64,000 nt of DNA from an uncultured Prevotellaceae bacterium (GCA_902780025.1 CACZDV010000022.1:1-64000); one strand, 5' to 3'. Positions 32,071 through 40,681 are shown, counted from the first letter of the stretch. Made by a program: numbers and translations. The notes: generated by a model not told the origin, from the letters alone.

Positions 32071-32670
32071 CTACTTTCTTTTTTTCTTCTTTCCTTCGTC
32101 AAGGGCGATAGCTGTCACCTTGTCGAACTTGAACTTCCCAAGGTCTAACTGGATGGCACCGTCAGTCAGGCGGGCCATATCGTCGGCCACCTTTTCATCG
32201 TCGGCAGAGCCGTGACCCCATGTCAGCAGGTCGCGCTTCATCTGGTTAGCCGTCTGGCGCACCAGTTCGCGGCGCTCATCACCTTCGGGCATATCCTTCA
32301 GTTTTTCCAGCAGTTCCTGCACCAGTTTGCCATAATGGCGTAAACGGATGCGATTCTGTGGCAACGGAATGGAGGCTGGCTTCGAGTGGATCTTCTCTGC
32401 ACTACTCACGTCGAAGGGCCAGTCAATGTCCAGTTGCTTGTCCGACATGAGGTAAAGGTGATCCCAGAGTGTCTGTTCGTAACCTGCGTTCTCGCGTATC
32501 TGCGGCACTTTAGTCAGCATCATCCTGACGATGGCCTTGGCGCACTTCAGCCGTTCTTCTTTCGAAGGCAGGCTGACGGCGTAATCTACCATCTTCTGGA
32601 TTTCCCGTCCGTACTCGGGCATGAGCAGCTTCTCGCGCCCTGTGTTGTAGTCTAATCCTTGTATGTTCAT
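32071..32670 (-). CDS. DUF4290 family protein
   Basis: 199 residues, all-helical, beginning GLDYNTGREKLLMPEYGREIQ, a hallmark of DUF4290, a Bacteroidetes-wide cytoplasmic protein of unknown role. No signal peptide. The C-terminus is a run of lysines. It sits between tsaB and murA with gaps of 3 and 13 bases, so it is co-expressed with them. Confidence 0.85.
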   Translation of the reverse strand: MNIQGLDYNTGREKLLMPEYGREIQKMVDYAVSLPSKEERLKCAKAIVRMMLTKVPQIRENAGYEQTLWDHLYLMSDKQLDIDWPFDVSSAEKIHSKPASIPLPQNRIRLRHYGKLVQELLEKLKDMPEGDERRELVRQTANQMKRDLLTWGHGSADDEKVADDMARLTDGAIQLDLGKFKFDKVTAIALDEGKKKKRK

Positions 32671-32673
32671 ATT

Positions 32674-33363
32674 TTATAGTAATTTCTTGGGCATCTTGGC
32701 TACGAAGTCCTTCAGGTAGAAAGGCTCGTAGTAGGCAACGTCCTCAGTCTGACCGTTTAGAAGACGCCGTTCGGCCAACGGCTGCATCCACTTGGCTATC
32801 GGTTCAATGCCGTCAATGTAGTGGGCATTGGGGTGATTGATGGTCTCCATGCACTTTTCTGCCCCTCCGCCGAAGAAGTAAACCTCACGTTCGTCGAGCC
32901 AGGGCTTGTACGTTTCCGAGTCAACCACATCGGCTCCCACCTCGCGAACGGGTTTCAGCGCACGATCATAGAGGGCTGCGTAGACCTCCATGCGGCGGGC
33001 ATCAATCATCGGGCACAGCAGGGCACCCTCAGGTACCAGCTCGCGCAGCAGCACAGGCACACAGAGTAGTTCCAGCGTCGGTACGCTGATGAACTTCAGG
33101 TTACGGGCATAGCAGATGCCCTTGGCCATCGACACACCGATACGCAGACCAGTATAGCTACCCGGACCACCGCTGACGGCTACTGCATCGAAGGGAATGG
33201 CGTGATTGTCGGTAAACGACAACGCCTCATCAACAAAAGTTCCTAACCGCTCGGCATGGTTCGGTCCCGAATGGTCCTCTTGGTCGAAGATGACGTGTGA
33301 GTCCTCGCTGACGGCTACCGAACAGACATCGGTGCTGGTGTCGATATGTAGTATGCAAGCCAT
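32674..33363 (-). CDS. tsaB: tRNA threonylcarbamoyladenosine synthesis protein TsaB
   Basis: Scaffold partner of TsaD in t6A modification of tRNAs. 229 residues, ASKHA fold: N-terminal ILHIDTSTDVCSVAV, then AVSGGPGSYTGLRIGVSMAKGIC. ATG 33363 is chosen because the promoter box TACCTTTG (33396-33403, minus) lies within the longer frame to 33516. First gene of a four-gene operon. Confidence 0.93.
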   Translation of the reverse strand: MACILHIDTSTDVCSVAVSEDSHVIFDQEDHSGPNHAERLGTFVDEALSFTDNHAIPFDAVAVSGGPGSYTGLRIGVSMAKGICYARNLKFISVPTLELLCVPVLLRELVPEGALLCPMIDARRMEVYAALYDRALKPVREVGADVVDSETYKPWLDEREVYFFGGGAEKCMETINHPNAHYIDGIEPIAKWMQPLAERRLLNGQTEDVAYYEPFYLKDFVAKMPKKLL

Positions 33364-33395
33364 TATATTCTTCTTATTTCCATAATTATAAAGTG

Positions 33396-33476
33396 CAAAG
33401 GTACGCTTTTTTCTGCCAATTGCCGTATATTTATCAGAAATTAACGTCTTTGGTTCAACTTTTTTTCGTACCTTTG
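33396..33476. promoter_or_regulatory. Divergent promoters tsaB / yicC
   Basis: TACCTTTG on the minus strand (33396-33403) for tsaB and TACCTTTG on the plus strand (33469-33476) for yicC, 27 bases before its ATG. Confidence 0.7.
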
Positions 33477-33503
33477 CATCGGAATAAACATAAATCATCC
33501 GAC

Positions 33504-34379
33504 ATGATACAATCAATGACGGGCTACGGCAAGGCTGTCGTGGCTTACAAGGACAAGAAGATTAACGTAGAAGTTAAGTCGCTGAACTCAAAGCAGCTGG
33601 ACCTCCAGACGCGCATTGCACCTCTATATAGGGAGAAGGAGATGGAGATTCGTCAGATGGTGGCAGCTGCCGTTATCCGTGGAAAGGTGGACTTCAGTCT
33701 GTGGATTGAGAAGGACACCGTGGTAGATGCAACCCCTATCAATGCTGCTTTGGTCGAGAACTATTACCGCCAGATGCAGGACATCAGCGCCAAGACGGGC
33801 ATTCCCCTTTCCGTCGACCCGATGACCACGCTGCTTCGTATGCCTGACGTGCTGACAAAGACTGAGCAGGAGGTGCTCAGCGAAGAGGAGTGGACGGTTG
33901 TCAGCAAGGCTGTCGGTGAGGCGCTTGACGCGCTTGTCAGTTTCCGTACGCAAGAGGGTGCCGCCCTTGAGCGCAAGTTCACGGAGAAGATTGACAACAT
34001 CCAGCAGCTGTTGGCCGAGATAGAGCCTTATGAGAAGGGACGCGTAGAGAAAATCCGCCAACGTATCACCGACGGGCTGCAGCAGATTCCGGGTGTGGAG
34101 TATGACAAGAACCGCTTGGAACAGGAACTGATCTACTACATCGAGAAGCTGGACATCAGCGAAGAGAAGCAGCGCCTCAGCAATCATCTGAAGTATTTCC
34201 GTGAGACAATGGCCGAGCCTGCCGGACAGGGCAAGAAGTTAGGCTTTATCGCCCAAGAGATGGGTCGTGAAATCAATACCACAGGATCGAAGTCGAACCA
34301 GGCCGAGATGCAGAACATCGTGGTGAAGATGAAGGACGAGCTGGAGCAGATCAAGGAACAGGTACTTAATGCGTTGTAG
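33504..34379 (+). CDS. yicC: YicC family endoribonuclease
   Basis: 291 residues. Begins MIQSMTGYGKA, the family signature, with YicC-like N-terminal and DUF1732 C-terminal (EKLDISEEKQRLSNHLKYFRE... GKKLGFIAQEMGREINTTGSKSN) regions. YicC of E. coli degrades RNA and affects small-RNA turnover. ATG 33504 follows the promoter; the longer frame starts upstream of it. Three bases separate it from gmk. Confidence 0.93.
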   Translation: MIQSMTGYGKAVVAYKDKKINVEVKSLNSKQLDLQTRIAPLYREKEMEIRQMVAAAVIRGKVDFSLWIEKDTVVDATPINAALVENYYRQMQDISAKTGIPLSVDPMTTLLRMPDVLTKTEQEVLSEEEWTVVSKAVGEALDALVSFRTQEGAALERKFTEKIDNIQQLLAEIEPYEKGRVEKIRQRITDGLQQIPGVEYDKNRLEQELIYYIEKLDISEEKQRLSNHLKYFRETMAEPAGQGKKLGFIAQEMGREINTTGSKSNQAEMQNIVVKMKDELEQIKEQVLNAL

Positions 34380-34382
34380 GAT

Positions 34383-34955
34383 ATGAAAGGCAAGATGCTC
34401 ATCGTAAGTGCCCCGTCGGGCAGCGGCAAGTCGACGATCGTGAACTGGCTGATGCAGGAACATCCCGAACTCAATCTCTATTTTTCCATTTCTTGCACTT
34501 CGCGTGCTCCAAGGGGCAGCGAGCAAAATGGGGTGGAATACTTTTTCCTGACACCCGAAGAGTTCAGGGAAAAGATTTCCAATGAGGAGTTTCTGGAGTA
34601 CGAGGAGGTCTACCACGACCGTTTCTATGGCACCTTAAAGGCTCAGGTGGAGCGGCAGCGTGAGGCAGGACAGAACGTGGTGTTCGACGTCGACGTGAAA
34701 GGTGGCGTCAACATCAAGAAATACTATGGTGACGATGCGCTGAGCCTTTTTATCCAGCCGCCGTCAGTCGAGGAGTTGCGTCGTCGCCTGACAGGTCGCG
34801 GTACTGATACCCCCGAAGCTATCAAGGAGCGTCTGGCCAAGGCGGAATTCGAACTGACCTTTGCTCCGCAGTTCGACCGTGTTGTTGTCAACGATGATTT
34901 GGAGACCGCAAAACAAGAAGCCCTGCAGATTGTCAGTGACTTTCTGAATTCATAG
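34383..34955 (+). CDS. gmk: Guanylate kinase
   Basis: Phosphorylates GMP to GDP. 190 residues. P-loop SAPSGSGKSTIV near residue 9, GMP-binding SCTSRAPRGSEQNGVEYFF, lid with RLTGRGTDTPEAI. Same operon as yicC and nadD; the yicC-gmk pair is widespread. Confidence 0.96.
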   Translation: MKGKMLIVSAPSGSGKSTIVNWLMQEHPELNLYFSISCTSRAPRGSEQNGVEYFFLTPEEFREKISNEEFLEYEEVYHDRFYGTLKAQVERQREAGQNVVFDVDVKGGVNIKKYYGDDALSLFIQPPSVEELRRRLTGRGTDTPEAIKERLAKAEFELTFAPQFDRVVVNDDLETAKQEALQIVSDFLNS

Positions 34956-34968
34956 TGCCAATTCCTCC

Positions 34969-35541
34969 ATGATGAAGACAGGCATCTTCGGCGGCTCCTT
35001 TAATCCTATTCATAATGGGCATATCCAGCTGGCACGGCAATTGCGCGAGGCAGCTGGGCTCGACGAGGTGTGGCTGATGGTCTCGCCCCAAAACCCCTTA
35101 AAGGAGCAGGCAGGACTGTTGGACGATGACCTGCGGCTACAGATGGCACGAGAGGCATTGGCCGATGAACCTCACATCCTTGTCAGCGACTACGAATTTC
35201 ATCTGCCGCGACCTTCCTACACCTGGAACACGCTGCAGGCTTTGCAGCAGGACTTTCCCGACCGTGAGTTCGTCCTGCTGATAGGTGGCGATAACTGGGA
35301 GCATTTCCCTCGCTGGTATCGTGCTGACGATATTGTCAGCAATTACCGGCTGGTGGTCTATCCCCGCCGAGGCAGCGACATCGACCTGACATCACTTCCC
35401 CCCACCGTTACCGTTGTTGAGGCTGAGCTGCTTGACATCTCCAGCACCGATATCCGCCGCCGTGTCCGCCGCCGTCAGACCATCAGAGGAATGGTTCCCG
35501 ACAGCATCGTCCATACGGTTATCGAGTCCTACCGACGCTGA
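34969..35541 (+). CDS. nadD: Nicotinate-nucleotide adenylyltransferase
   Basis: Makes deamido-NAD from NaMN and ATP. 190 residues. Nucleotidyltransferase motif GIFGGSFNPIHNGHI at the N-terminus, ISSTDIRRRVRRR near the C-terminus (ISSTxIR). Two ATGs in a row (34969 and 34972); either could serve. Confidence 0.95.
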   Translation: MMKTGIFGGSFNPIHNGHIQLARQLREAAGLDEVWLMVSPQNPLKEQAGLLDDDLRLQMAREALADEPHILVSDYEFHLPRPSYTWNTLQALQQDFPDREFVLLIGGDNWEHFPRWYRADDIVSNYRLVVYPRRGSDIDLTSLPPTVTVVEAELLDISSTDIRRRVRRRQTIRGMVPDSIVHTVIESYRR

Positions 35542-35577
35542 CAAATAACGGGAAAAAGTCATTTTTCCGTCAGAAAA

Positions 35578-35609
35578 TTTGGCAGTCTCAAAATTAATAC
35601 TTACCTTTG
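35578..35609 (+). promoter_or_regulatory. greA promoter
   Basis: TTTG (35578-35581), a 20-base spacer, TACCTTTG (35602-35609). Confidence 0.75.
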
Positions 35610-35639
35610 CGGCAGATAACAAGACATTATAGTCCGAGG

Positions 35640-35677
35640 ATTCCGGCATCAGATTGCGCGTCGGAATTCTTTCTTTT
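35640..35677 (+). terminator. Hairpin with T-rich tail in the greA leader
   Basis: ATTCCG (35640-35645) pairs with CGGAAT (35662-35667), followed by TCTTTCTTTTTG. It lies downstream of the greA promoter and 54 bases before the greA start, so it would act as an attenuator rather than end nadD. Confidence 0.5.
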
Positions 35678-35730
35678 TGTCTACCTAAAAAAATAATGAG
35701 AAAATAGTAAAACGTAAAACAGTAAATATT

Positions 35731-36198
35731 ATGGCATACATGTCACAAGAAGGCTACGACAAACTGATAGCCGAACTGAAACACTTGGAAAGCGTGGAAC
35801 GCCCCAAGGCATCGGCCGCCATCGCGGAAGCTCGCGACAAGGGCGACTTGAGTGAGAATAGTGAGTATGATGCCGCCAAGGAGGCCCAAGGCCATTTGGA
35901 GGCAAAGATCAACCAGTTGAAGCTGGCTATTTCTGAGGCAAAGATTGTTGACACCTCACGGTTGTCGACAGATGCCGTGCAGATACTTTCGAAGGTGGAG
36001 ATGACCAATTTGGCCAACAAGGCCAAGATGGCTTATACCATCGTCAGCGAGAACGAGGCCAACCTGCGTGAGGGCAAGATCAGTATTACCACGCCCATTG
36101 CCCAGGGACTGCTGAATCATAAGGTAGGCGACGAGGTGGAGATTAAGATTCCGCGCGGCACTATCAAGTTGCGCATTGACAAAATCACCGTCGGCTAA
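35731..36198 (+). CDS. greA: Transcription elongation factor GreA
   Basis: Rescues backtracked RNA polymerase by stimulating transcript cleavage. 155 residues: N-terminal coiled coil with the acidic tip (ARDKGDLSENSEYDAAKE) and C-terminal FKBP-like domain (ISITTPIAQGLLNHKVGDEVEIKIPRG, seen in two halves). Followed after 43 bases by the HIT gene. Confidence 0.96.
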   Translation: MAYMSQEGYDKLIAELKHLESVERPKASAAIAEARDKGDLSENSEYDAAKEAQGHLEAKINQLKLAISEAKIVDTSRLSTDAVQILSKVEMTNLANKAKMAYTIVSENEANLREGKISITTPIAQGLLNHKVGDEVEIKIPRGTIKLRIDKITVG

Positions 36199-36200
36199 TC

Positions 36201-36239
36201 AATTGTCAAATAGTAAAATAGTCAAATTGTCAAATACCA
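36201..36239. repeat. GTCAAAT-type 7/8-base array between greA and HIT gene
   Basis: Units TGTCAAAT, AGTAAAAT, AGTCAAAT, TGTCAAAT directly before the HIT start codon. Confidence 0.75.
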
Positions 36240-36241
36240 AG

Positions 36242-36634
36242 ATGGATATATTCAGTAAGATTGCCGCTGGTGAAATTCCCAGCTACAAGTGTGCAGAGAA
36301 CGAAGAGTTCTACGCATTTCTCGACATTAATCCGTTGGTGAAGGGTCACACGTTGGTGATACCCCGCCGCGAAGTTGATTACATCTTCGATATGGACGAC
36401 GACGAACTGGGTCGCTACCAGCAGTTTGCCAAGCGCGTCGCCGTTGCTATCAAGAAGGCCTTCCCTTGTAAGAAGGTAGCGCAGGTCGTGCTGGGCCTTG
36501 AGGTGGCTCACGCCCATATCCACCTTATTCCTATGCAGAGTGAGGCCGACGTTGACTTCCGCCGCGAGAAGCTGAAGCTCACGGAGGAGGAATTCAAGGA
36601 AATAGCTGCAAAGATTCGTGGGGAGTTTGTCTGA
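36242..36634 (+). CDS. HIT family nucleotide hydrolase
   Basis: 130 residues. N-terminal MDIFSKIAAGEIPSYK and the catalytic histidine triad HAHIHL are diagnostic of HIT/HINT-type nucleoside phosphate hydrolases. ATG 36242 is chosen because the longer frame from 36176 reads through the end of greA and a repeat. The last codons and the stop lie in a palindrome shared with manC. Confidence 0.93.
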   Translation: MDIFSKIAAGEIPSYKCAENEEFYAFLDINPLVKGHTLVIPRREVDYIFDMDDDELGRYQQFAKRVAVAIKKAFPCKKVAQVVLGLEVAHAHIHLIPMQSEADVDFRREKLKLTEEEFKEIAAKIRGEFV

Positions 36635-36647
36635 TTAGACAAACTCC
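36622..36647. terminator. Palindrome shared by two convergent gene ends
   Basis: GGAGTTTGTCT (36622-36632), 4-base loop, AGACAAACTCC (36637-36647). It encodes the last residues and stops of both HIT (…EFV) and manC (…EEFV) and may terminate in both directions; there is no T-run. Confidence 0.6.
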
Positions 36648-37726
36648 TCACCGTATTTCAGACGCACTTCATTGACATATTTACGGATGAGTGCCGACGA
36701 GTCTCCCTTCTTACAGATAAGCAGCACGTCGCCCGCCTCGGCTACGATGTAACCCTCCAGTCCGTTGATGACGGCCAGATGCCCCTTCGGCATCTTGATG
36801 ATATTGCCGCGGCAGTCCTCCATCACCACCTCCGAGTCAATCACCACATTGTCGTTCTCCGACTTGCTCATGAACTCATAGATGGAGTGCCAAGTTCCAA
36901 GGTCAGCCCATCCGAAGTCGGCTTTCATGACATAGGCCTTGTCGGCTTGTTCAAACAGTCCCTGGTCGATGGCAATGTTGGGTAGCGATGCATAATTATG
37001 CTGAATGAAGTGCAGTATCTGGTCAATGGTGTAGTTGCCTCGTTCGCAGAGCCCGGGGGCAAACAGCTCGAAGAACATCTTCCTCAGACATTGCCTGAGA
37101 TAGGGAGCCCGGCATAGCAGCAAACCGGTGTTCCACAGAAACTCTCCGCTCTCCATGAAGATGTTGGCAAATTCGCGCTCAGGCTTCTCGCTGAACGACT
37201 GCATTTGGAATACATTAGGATGAGGTGTGGCGGTACCCATCTGGATATAGCCATAGCCAGGCTCCGGACGGGTAGGTTTAACGCCCATCACCAATGCCAT
37301 GTCGTGCTGACTGACAATCTCGAAAGCCTCTATCATGTTGCGCTCAAAGGCATCGTCGTTGGTGATGTATTGGTCGCTTGGAGTAATTGCGATGCTGGCA
37401 TCCTCGCAATGCTTCTGAATGTTGAGCATCGCCCACGATGTGCTGGCGGCAGTATTGCGGTTGACCACCTCTATCATCAGGCATTCTTCCTTCAGTTCGG
37501 GCAATTGTTCACGCACCAAGGGAACATACTCCTGATTAGTACATACATAGATATGGTCTCTGGGCATTAGACGGGCAAAACGGTCGAATGTCGTCTGTAG
37601 CTGAGTACGCCCTGTGCCGAAGAAGTCGACAAACTGCTTCGGTTTCTCTTCACGACTACAAGGCCACAGGCGTTTTCCCTTGCCTCCGGCCAAGATGATG
37701 CAATAAAACTTTTCGGATTTCTCCAT
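36635..37726 (-). CDS. manC: Mannose-1-phosphate guanylyltransferase
   Basis: Makes GDP-mannose for glycan and capsule synthesis. 363 residues. Nucleotide-binding loop IILAGGKGKRLWPCSREEKPKQF, then ITPSDQYI and GYGYIQMG, and a C-terminal left-handed-helix-like end. No phosphomannose isomerase domain. ATG 37726 is preferred over the longer frame to 37789. Its stop codon abuts that of the HIT gene. Confidence 0.93.
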   Translation of the reverse strand: MEKSEKFYCIILAGGKGKRLWPCSREEKPKQFVDFFGTGRTQLQTTFDRFARLMPRDHIYVCTNQEYVPLVREQLPELKEECLMIEVVNRNTAASTSWAMLNIQKHCEDASIAITPSDQYITNDDAFERNMIEAFEIVSQHDMALVMGVKPTRPEPGYGYIQMGTATPHPNVFQMQSFSEKPEREFANIFMESGEFLWNTGLLLCRAPYLRQCLRKMFFELFAPGLCERGNYTIDQILHFIQHNYASLPNIAIDQGLFEQADKAYVMKADFGWADLGTWHSIYEFMSKSENDNVVIDSEVVMEDCRGNIIKMPKGHLAVINGLEGYIVAEAGDVLLICKKGDSSALIRKYVNEVRLKYGEEFV

Positions 37727-37815
37727 GTGTTTCAGATATAAAGTTAGCTTTTCGGCTACGAAGGTACACAATAATATTGAGAATTGCAAGTATTTTTAAG
37801 ATTTTTAGCGGAAAC

Positions 37816-37848
37816 TTTTTGTCAGTTCATTTTTTCTTAGTACCTTTG
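37816..37848 (+). promoter_or_regulatory. tRNA-Leu promoter
   Basis: A TTTTTG -33 element (37816-37821), about 19 bases, then TACCTTTG (37841-37848), 13 bases before the tRNA. Confidence 0.7.
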
Positions 37849-37861
37849 CAGCGCTTTTCGA

Positions 37862-37943
37862 GCCCAGATGGCGGAATCGGTAGACGCGCTGGTCTCAAAC
37901 ACCAGTGGGGCAACCCGTGCCGGTTCGACCCCGGCTCTGGGTA
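37862..37943 (+). tRNA. tRNA-Leu (anticodon CAA)
   Basis: 82 bases. Acceptor GCCCAGA pairs with TCTGGGT (G1-U72 wobble), discriminator A; D-arm GCGG...; anticodon stem CTGGT/ACCAG around loop CTCAAAC, anticodon CAA; a long variable arm (TGGGGCAACCCG) typical of class II tRNAs; T-arm GGTTCGACCCC. CCA is not encoded. Confidence 0.95.
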
Positions 37944-37957
37944 CAAAGCTTGAAGGC

Positions 37958-37993
37958 AAGGTGCTGTAAGTTAACAACTTGCAGCGCCTTTTT
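37958..37993 (+). terminator. Terminator after tRNA-Leu
   Basis: AAGGTGCTGTAAGTT pairs with AACTTGCAGCGCCTT (two T-G pairs), loop AAC, then a T-run. Confidence 0.9.
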
Positions 37994-38026
37994 CTTTAGA
38001 AGATTATTTGAAGTGTAACAGAGATA

Positions 38027-38983
38027 ATGATGCAGACAATGACCAGACTGAGCCGGTGGCTCGCAGCAAATGCTTCGTTGTTTATCATCGCCATTGCGGT
38101 GGTGACGTTCTTCCTGCCCGACCTCTTTGTGTGGGTTCGCGGTACTACGCAGACCGTTATTCTCGGCATTATCATGCTGACGATGGGACTGACGTTGACG
38201 ACCGACGACTTCCGCATCCTTGCCCGTCGGCCCCTCGATATCCTGATAGGTGCCTGTGCGCAGTTCCTGATCATGCCTTGCGTGGCTTATCTGCTCGTTC
38301 GTGTGTTTCGCTTAGAGCCCGCTTTGGCGCTGGGCATCCTGTTGGTGGGCTGTTGTCCTGGCGGTGTGTCGAGCAACATTATGTCATATCTGTGTCACGG
38401 CGATGTGGCTTTCTCGGTGGGCATGACCTGCGCCTCTACGTTGCTGGCTCCCGTCATGACGCCGTTGCTGATGGAGCTGACGGCAGGTCAGATTATCGAA
38501 ATTGATGCCGTCGGCATGTTCCTCAACATTCTCATTGTGACGATTATTCCCGTAGGAATCGGCTGTTTCCTCAATTACACCTATTCCAAGAACAAGCACT
38601 TCCCCACGATTCAGAGTCTGATGCCCGGCTTGAGCGTCACCTGTCTGGCCTGTATTGTGGGTGGCGTCATCTCAACCGTTCACGACGATCTGGTGGCCCG
38701 TGGCCTGTGGCTTTTCCTTTGGACGTTTGCCGTCGTCTTCTGCCACAACACCCTGGGCTATATCCTCGGATACATCGCAGGTCGGCTGGCAGGCTTCAAC
38801 AAAGCCAAGAAGCGTACCATCTCCATCGAGGTGGGCATGCAGAACGCCGGTCTTGCCACCGTCCTCGCGGGCAACTTCTTCGCCGCCCAGCCCCTGGCCG
38901 TACTGCCTTGCGCCATCTCGTGTGCCTGGCACAGCATCAGTGGCACCATCCTTGCCGGACTGTTCCTGAAACGCGATAAGTAA
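38027..38983 (+). CDS. BASS family (bile acid:sodium symporter-like) transporter
   Basis: 318 residues with about ten membrane helices. Signature parts: LGIIMLTMGLTLTTDDF, LLVGCCPGGVSSNIMSYL and MQNAGLATVLA, the two crossed broken helices of the BASS fold. Bacterial members carry organic anions with sodium; the substrate here is unknown. It follows the tRNA terminator and is probably monocistronic. Confidence 0.9.
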   Translation: MMQTMTRLSRWLAANASLFIIAIAVVTFFLPDLFVWVRGTTQTVILGIIMLTMGLTLTTDDFRILARRPLDILIGACAQFLIMPCVAYLLVRVFRLEPALALGILLVGCCPGGVSSNIMSYLCHGDVAFSVGMTCASTLLAPVMTPLLMELTAGQIIEIDAVGMFLNILIVTIIPVGIGCFLNYTYSKNKHFPTIQSLMPGLSVTCLACIVGGVISTVHDDLVARGLWLFLWTFAVVFCHNTLGYILGYIAGRLAGFNKAKKRTISIEVGMQNAGLATVLAGNFFAAQPLAVLPCAISCAWHSISGTILAGLFLKRDK

Positions 38984-39025
38984 AAGAAAAACGGACAATC
39001 GTTTGTATTTCTCTCGTTTTTTTCG

Positions 39026-39033
39026 TACCTTTG
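39026..39033 (+). promoter_or_regulatory. -7 box of ribD
   Basis: TACCTTTG ending 5 bases before the ATG at 39039; near-leaderless. Confidence 0.7.
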
Positions 39034-39038
39034 CCCCC

Positions 39039-40010
39039 ATGAGCAAGATGACAGAAGACGAGAGATACATGCGCCGCTGCATTCAGCTGGCACGTAACGG
39101 ACAACAGAACGCCAAACCTAATCCGATGGTGGGAGCCGTAATCGTTGCTGCCCGCCAATCATCCCCTACGATTATTGGTGAGGGCTATCATGTGCGCTGT
39201 GGCCAGGGTCATGCCGAGGTAAACGCCCTTGCCTCCGTACGTCCTGAGGATGAAGAACTGCTTCGTGAGGCAACCATGTACGTCTCGCTGGAGCCCTGTT
39301 CGCACTATGGCAAGACCCCCCCTTGTGCCGACCTGATTATCAGGAAAGGCATCCGTCGCGTCGTCATTGGCTGTATCGATGAGTTTGCCCAGGTTCAGGG
39401 CCGCGGCGTCCAGAAACTCCGCGATGCCGGCATCGACGTCACGGTTGGCGTGTTAGAGGAGGAGTGCAGGGCCCTCAACCGCCGTTTCTTCACCTTCCAT
39501 CGTTGCGCGCGCCCGTACATTATATTAAAGTGGGCACAGACCGCTAACGGCTTCATCGACGACAACGGCCTCGCACTCAACATCTCATCGCCGTTCACCC
39601 AGATGCTCAGTCATAAGTTACGTGCTGAGGAAGACGCCATCCTTGTAGGTCGTGTCACCGAGGAGCGCGAGCATCCGCAGCTGACCGTTCGCGAGTGGCG
39701 GGGTGTTAACCCCAAGCGACTTGTCATCGACCGCACCCACCCGCTGAACCTCGCCAGCCTACATGCCCACAACATCCAGTCGCTCATCGTTGAGGGCGGC
39801 CGTAAGACCCTCGACTCCTTCCTGGCACAGAACCTCTGGGACGAGATCCGCGTGGAGATCAACACACAGCTCACCGTCACGGGCGGCACCCGTGCTCCAC
39901 ATCTGCCAGCCAACGCCGTTGTCGTCAGCCAGTCTCAGTACGATTGTCATCAGATTATTTCCTACCGAAGTCAGCAGGCACCTCTCCCCACTTCCCAGTC
40001 TCCCATTTGA
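39039..40010 (+). CDS. ribD: Bifunctional riboflavin deaminase/reductase
   Basis: Second and third steps of riboflavin synthesis. 323 residues. The N-terminal deaminase has the zinc motifs HAEVNAL and PCSHYGKTPPC; the C-terminal reductase domain begins near residue 150 (PYIILKWAQTANGFIDDN). The protein is a little short and its last 18 residues (…SQQAPLPTSQSPI) are encoded over the end of the opposite RNase H gene, a 56-base convergent overlap, so the true C-terminus may have been altered. Start set by the promoter. Confidence 0.93.
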   Translation: MSKMTEDERYMRRCIQLARNGQQNAKPNPMVGAVIVAARQSSPTIIGEGYHVRCGQGHAEVNALASVRPEDEELLREATMYVSLEPCSHYGKTPPCADLIIRKGIRRVVIGCIDEFAQVQGRGVQKLRDAGIDVTVGVLEEECRALNRRFFTFHRCARPYIILKWAQTANGFIDDNGLALNISSPFTQMLSHKLRAEEDAILVGRVTEEREHPQLTVREWRGVNPKRLVIDRTHPLNLASLHAHNIQSLIVEGGRKTLDSFLAQNLWDEIRVEINTQLTVTGGTRAPHLPANAVVVSQSQYDCHQIISYRSQQAPLPTSQSPI

Positions 40011-40419
40011 TGATGGGATTGTGGTAGTCGTGAGAGCGCAGCCAGTTCTCCGCGCGGGTTATGATGTTAAATAGCGGCTCCGTCTCAGGCGTACGTTCCA
40101 GTTTCGTTTTGCATTGTCGCTTCTTCACCCATAGGATGGCGTTGTAGCTATCCGAATAGATGGTCTTCTGGTGTAGTCCCTGCTGCCAGCAGAGTGCCAG
40201 TGCGTGTACGATAGCCAGGAATTCCCCGATATTGTTTGTCCCCTTCATTGGTCCGAAGTGGAACACCCGATAGCCCGTTGCCAGGTCGATAGCTTGATAT
40301 TCCATCGGCCCCGGATTCCCTGAGCATGCTGCATCTACGGCCCACGCATCGGCCGTCACCTCCACGGGCAGTGGCAGCACGGTGTCATTCCTATATGATG
40401 GCGGATTCTGTATGTTCAT
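39955..40419 (-). CDS. RNase H-fold protein
   Basis: 154 residues. RNase HI-like catalytic residues are visible: AVDAACSGNPG (Asp), IGEFLAIVHAL (Glu), IYSDSYNAILWV (Asp) and a C-terminal GEVPADFGRK (Asp). This short form without an N-terminal hybrid-binding domain is common in Bacteroidales and presumably cleaves RNA in RNA-DNA hybrids. The 3' end overlaps ribD. Confidence 0.88.
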   Translation of the reverse strand: MNIQNPPSYRNDTVLPLPVEVTADAWAVDAACSGNPGPMEYQAIDLATGYRVFHFGPMKGTNNIGEFLAIVHALALCWQQGLHQKTIYSDSYNAILWVKKRQCKTKLERTPETEPLFNIITRAENWLRSHDYHNPIIKWETGKWGEVPADFGRK

Positions 40420-40499
40420 CTTACATTTTTTTGTGAAAGTATCGCCTCACAACAATGAGGTGGCACTTCAGGATCATTCACGGTCTTTTACTTGCCGCA

Positions 40500-40676
40500 T
40501 CAGTCATCCCAGTCGTTCCAGTCGTCGTCGTAGCGAGAGGCGGCATCCGAGGCGTCTTGTTGGCCAACCCCCTGAAGGGTTACGCTACTGCCATTGCTGC
40601 TGACACTGCCGGCAAGTAGTTGTGGAGCTGTGACGTTGATGGCTATGGTGGTGGGTGTAGTATATGTACGTTTCAT
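40500..40676 (-). CDS. Small 58-aa protein with acidic/tryptophan tail
   Basis: 58 residues, not recognised by name. It begins MKRTYTTPTT, contains APQLLAGSVSSNGSS, and ends RYDDDWNDWDD. Small genes with a basic start, a leucine-(M/L)AGS block and an acidic W-rich end are a recurring type in Prevotella. It starts 5 bases after the stop of the 404-aa surface protein, so the two are in one transcript. It has no clear signal peptide. Role unknown; the pairing suggests something connected with secretion or a small secreted peptide. Confidence 0.65.
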   Translation of the reverse strand: MKRTYTTPTTIAINVTAPQLLAGSVSSNGSSVTLQGVGQQDASDAASRYDDDWNDWDD

Positions 40677-40681
40677 ACGTG

